Source: Psilocybe azurescens (lineage: Eukaryota; Basidiomycota; Agaricomycetes; Agaricales; Agrocybaceae). From it: 57,404 bases of DNA. Below, one piece after another: positions 55,846 through 57,404 of this stretch. Under the pieces are notes generated by a model. It worked only from the letters and a program-made list of their open reading frames with translations, was not told the origin of the DNA and did no database searches. Location: NCBI GenBank assembly GCA_023853785.1, contig JAJIRX010000686.1, positions 1 through 57,404 on the forward strand. The letters are read 5' to 3'. The position numbers were made by a program, and so were the translations under genes. Each line of letters starts with the position of its first letter. Positions within the stretch are counted from its first letter, which is position 1.

Positions 55846-57404
55846 TCAATGACTCTTGAGAGTACGCTCGTTACCCTTGGTGTAAAACAGACCGTAGTCT
55901 GTGGAGGCAGTACGAGAAGATGCTCTTGAATACAGGGAGATATTTGCTAGATCGAGTGCGTCAATGTCGGGATGTTGTGCGGTGTCTTCCATTTCGGCAA
56001 GTGACATCGGACGTGTGATTGTCGACAGATTGGAATATACCGACATTGTCTTTCTTTTCTTGAGGTCAGGGGAGTTGTTTGTATATCTCTCTAGATGAGA
56101 ATCTTCTTCATTTTCCAATAACTGTCCAGAGTCTGTGCAGAAAGTTTAAAAATATGTATTCATGTACGATATGTGGAAGGACCCACCGATAGAGACAAGT
56201 GTCGGGAGTATCCGGCTGCGAAGCCCGACTTTTATTTCGTCTAGATAGGCCTGAGTATCGAGTTTACTGGAAGATAAGCTCTTATCCACGACTGTGATTT
56301 CGCAGGCAGACTGGAGTAGTAGTCAATGATCTACAAATTCAAATTCAGCGTGGTTTGGATCGCCCTTCCAGTTTAGAACTGAAAGACTGTCTGACGTACG
56401 TTGTAAATTTTTCCCGCATTATTCGACTCTCCCACTGCACGAAAAATTGCATCCCGAATGATGGACAGCTTAAGTGTGTTTTCAGTTTTTGACATTTGAC
56501 ATGAGCCCTAAAGCATCGTCCTCCCTGATTTTTCCCAGTCCTCACATTTGAGGCATTCTGCTGTCTCCTCGCAAAACATGGCGTCAATTAAGTTCCGAAC
56601 TGTTGTAACCGCAGCTTTGACAGGAGATATCCAAGGCCGGTGTGATTTGTTCATTTCATTCAATGCTTCTTCAGCGGCGAAGAGGAGACATAAAGCATTT
56701 TTGGGAGTAAGAATCGTCATACGAACTACTAAAATGAGGTAGTCCAGTAAATTTTGAGGTAGGAGGCGAACTGGATGGTGCACCATCCAGGACCAAAGAG
56801 TTTAACAAGAGCTCTAAGAGATCCTCGTTCGAGTTTGTCGTCTTTAATGCTTGGATCCATCGAGAATTCGAGGAGTCGAGGAGCCCATATCTTGCATCGT
56901 TGGCATTGACAGCCTCCTAGCCTCACCATGGCGGTCCAGCTATTACCCACAATCTTTTGGTACTCTTTCTCATCAAGAGTTGAGTAACAAAGGCCGTGGA
57001 GAAGGTTTTGCGTTATATGACCATATATGAGCTTCCGTAGTGAAGGGAGCTCGAAGTATAAGGAACCTCTCCAAATTGACAAGGCTGTGTTTAGAGTCTT
57101 TAACTCATCATTCATGATTTTGAGTGTACCGGTATATATGAATTCGAGGATATAATCGAAACTGAAGGCAGTGAAAGGTGGAGAGCGAAAGGTGATTGTA
57201 AGCGGATGGTCGGGTGTAGGATTGATGATGCTATCGTCCCCACTCGCCTTCGATAATATTCTAGCAAAATACGGCGATCGAGAATGCAAGATAAAACGAT
57301 GTGCAGGGAATACAACGTCACCGGGCTGTTTTTGGCGAATCCTAGGTATCTCAATTTGTACGTCGGAGTATAATCGCGTCCTCCACATGAAAAGCAGGTC
57401 TTCC
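55846..57404 (-). CDS. BTB/POZ-domain gene 2, 5'-partial at window edge
   Basis: From the window end: DLLFMWRTRLYSDVQIEIPR, VVFPAHRFILHSRSPYFARI (BTB core, about 57320), FSFDYILEFIYTGTLKIMND (about 57160), SLYFELPSLRKLIYGHITQN (about 57060), VRLGGCQCQRCKIWAPRLLE (about 56930), LVKLFGPGWCT (56810-56780), then in another frame LLPQNLLDYL...LTPKNALCLLFAAEEAL and FCEETAECLKCEDW (56760-56530). Later exons give DKSLSSSKLDTQAYLDEIKV and RSRILPTLVSIG (about 56300-56190). An intron (GTGGGT...CAG) precedes LLENEEDSHLERYTNN, and the gene ends YSRASSRTASTDYGLFYTKG to 55846. The frame change near 56775 is either a frameshift or a missed intron. It is paralogous to the gene at 44668-48409. BTB proteins act as dimeric adaptors; the ligand is unknown. 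Confidence 0.7.

Overview
The window reads as a transposon-saturated island next to a small gene cluster in a filamentous basidiomycete (Agaricomycetes). Support: transposases of the KDZ, Plavaka and tnp2 (CACTA/EnSpm) groups, a short-LTR Gypsy element, intron-rich host genes with introns of about 50-100 bp, a basidiomycete-style P450, and paired BTB/POZ genes. No prokaryotic features, rRNA or convincing functional tRNA were seen. Species cannot be named from sequence alone. All calls come from reading translations and repeats by eye; no database search was run.

1-10 kb: nested insertions. A KDZ transposase relic (1.7-3.0 kb) is entered by a hAT-like non-autonomous element (538-1711). That element carries a 467-bp solo LTR (701-1167, perfect 5-bp target duplication) and is cut by the 3' end of a large LTR (1-537). 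A minus-strand Plavaka transposase relic (3.67-8.66 kb) is split by a 1,767-bp solo copy of the same large LTR. A decayed 14-3-3 gene follows (9.06-10.08 kb).

10-29 kb: a second solo LTR (11617-12086), three short TIR elements (14-15.5 kb), two related hairpins, a GATCGC-rich repeat zone (17.3-18.85 kb), broken copies of uncharacterised fungal gene families (19.3-21.8, 26.2-28.65, 29.0-29.2 kb), a WD40-protein relic (24.0-25.7 kb), minisatellites, a tRNA-like sequence, and one complete hAT-like element (26550-28307) with an 8-bp target duplication.

29.7-39.2 kb: an uncharacterised coiled-coil/zinc-binding gene is interrupted by a 6,487-bp Gypsy element (30774-37260; two 173-bp LTRs, 4-bp target duplication). 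Removing the element and one duplication restores the host reading frame at the junction. A tnp2 transposase relic occupies 40.0-43.7 kb.

44.5-57.4 kb: lower repeat density. Two paralogous BTB/POZ genes face each other (plus at 44.7-48.4 kb, minus from 55.8 kb past the window end). Between them lie an F-box/LRR-like fragment, a P450 gene with two inactivating lesions, and a small beta-trefoil-like gene. The plus-strand BTB copy is split by a third copy of the large LTR.

Most protein genes here are damaged. The main value of the window is its readable insertion history, documented by target duplications, interrupted reading frames and one internal empty site.
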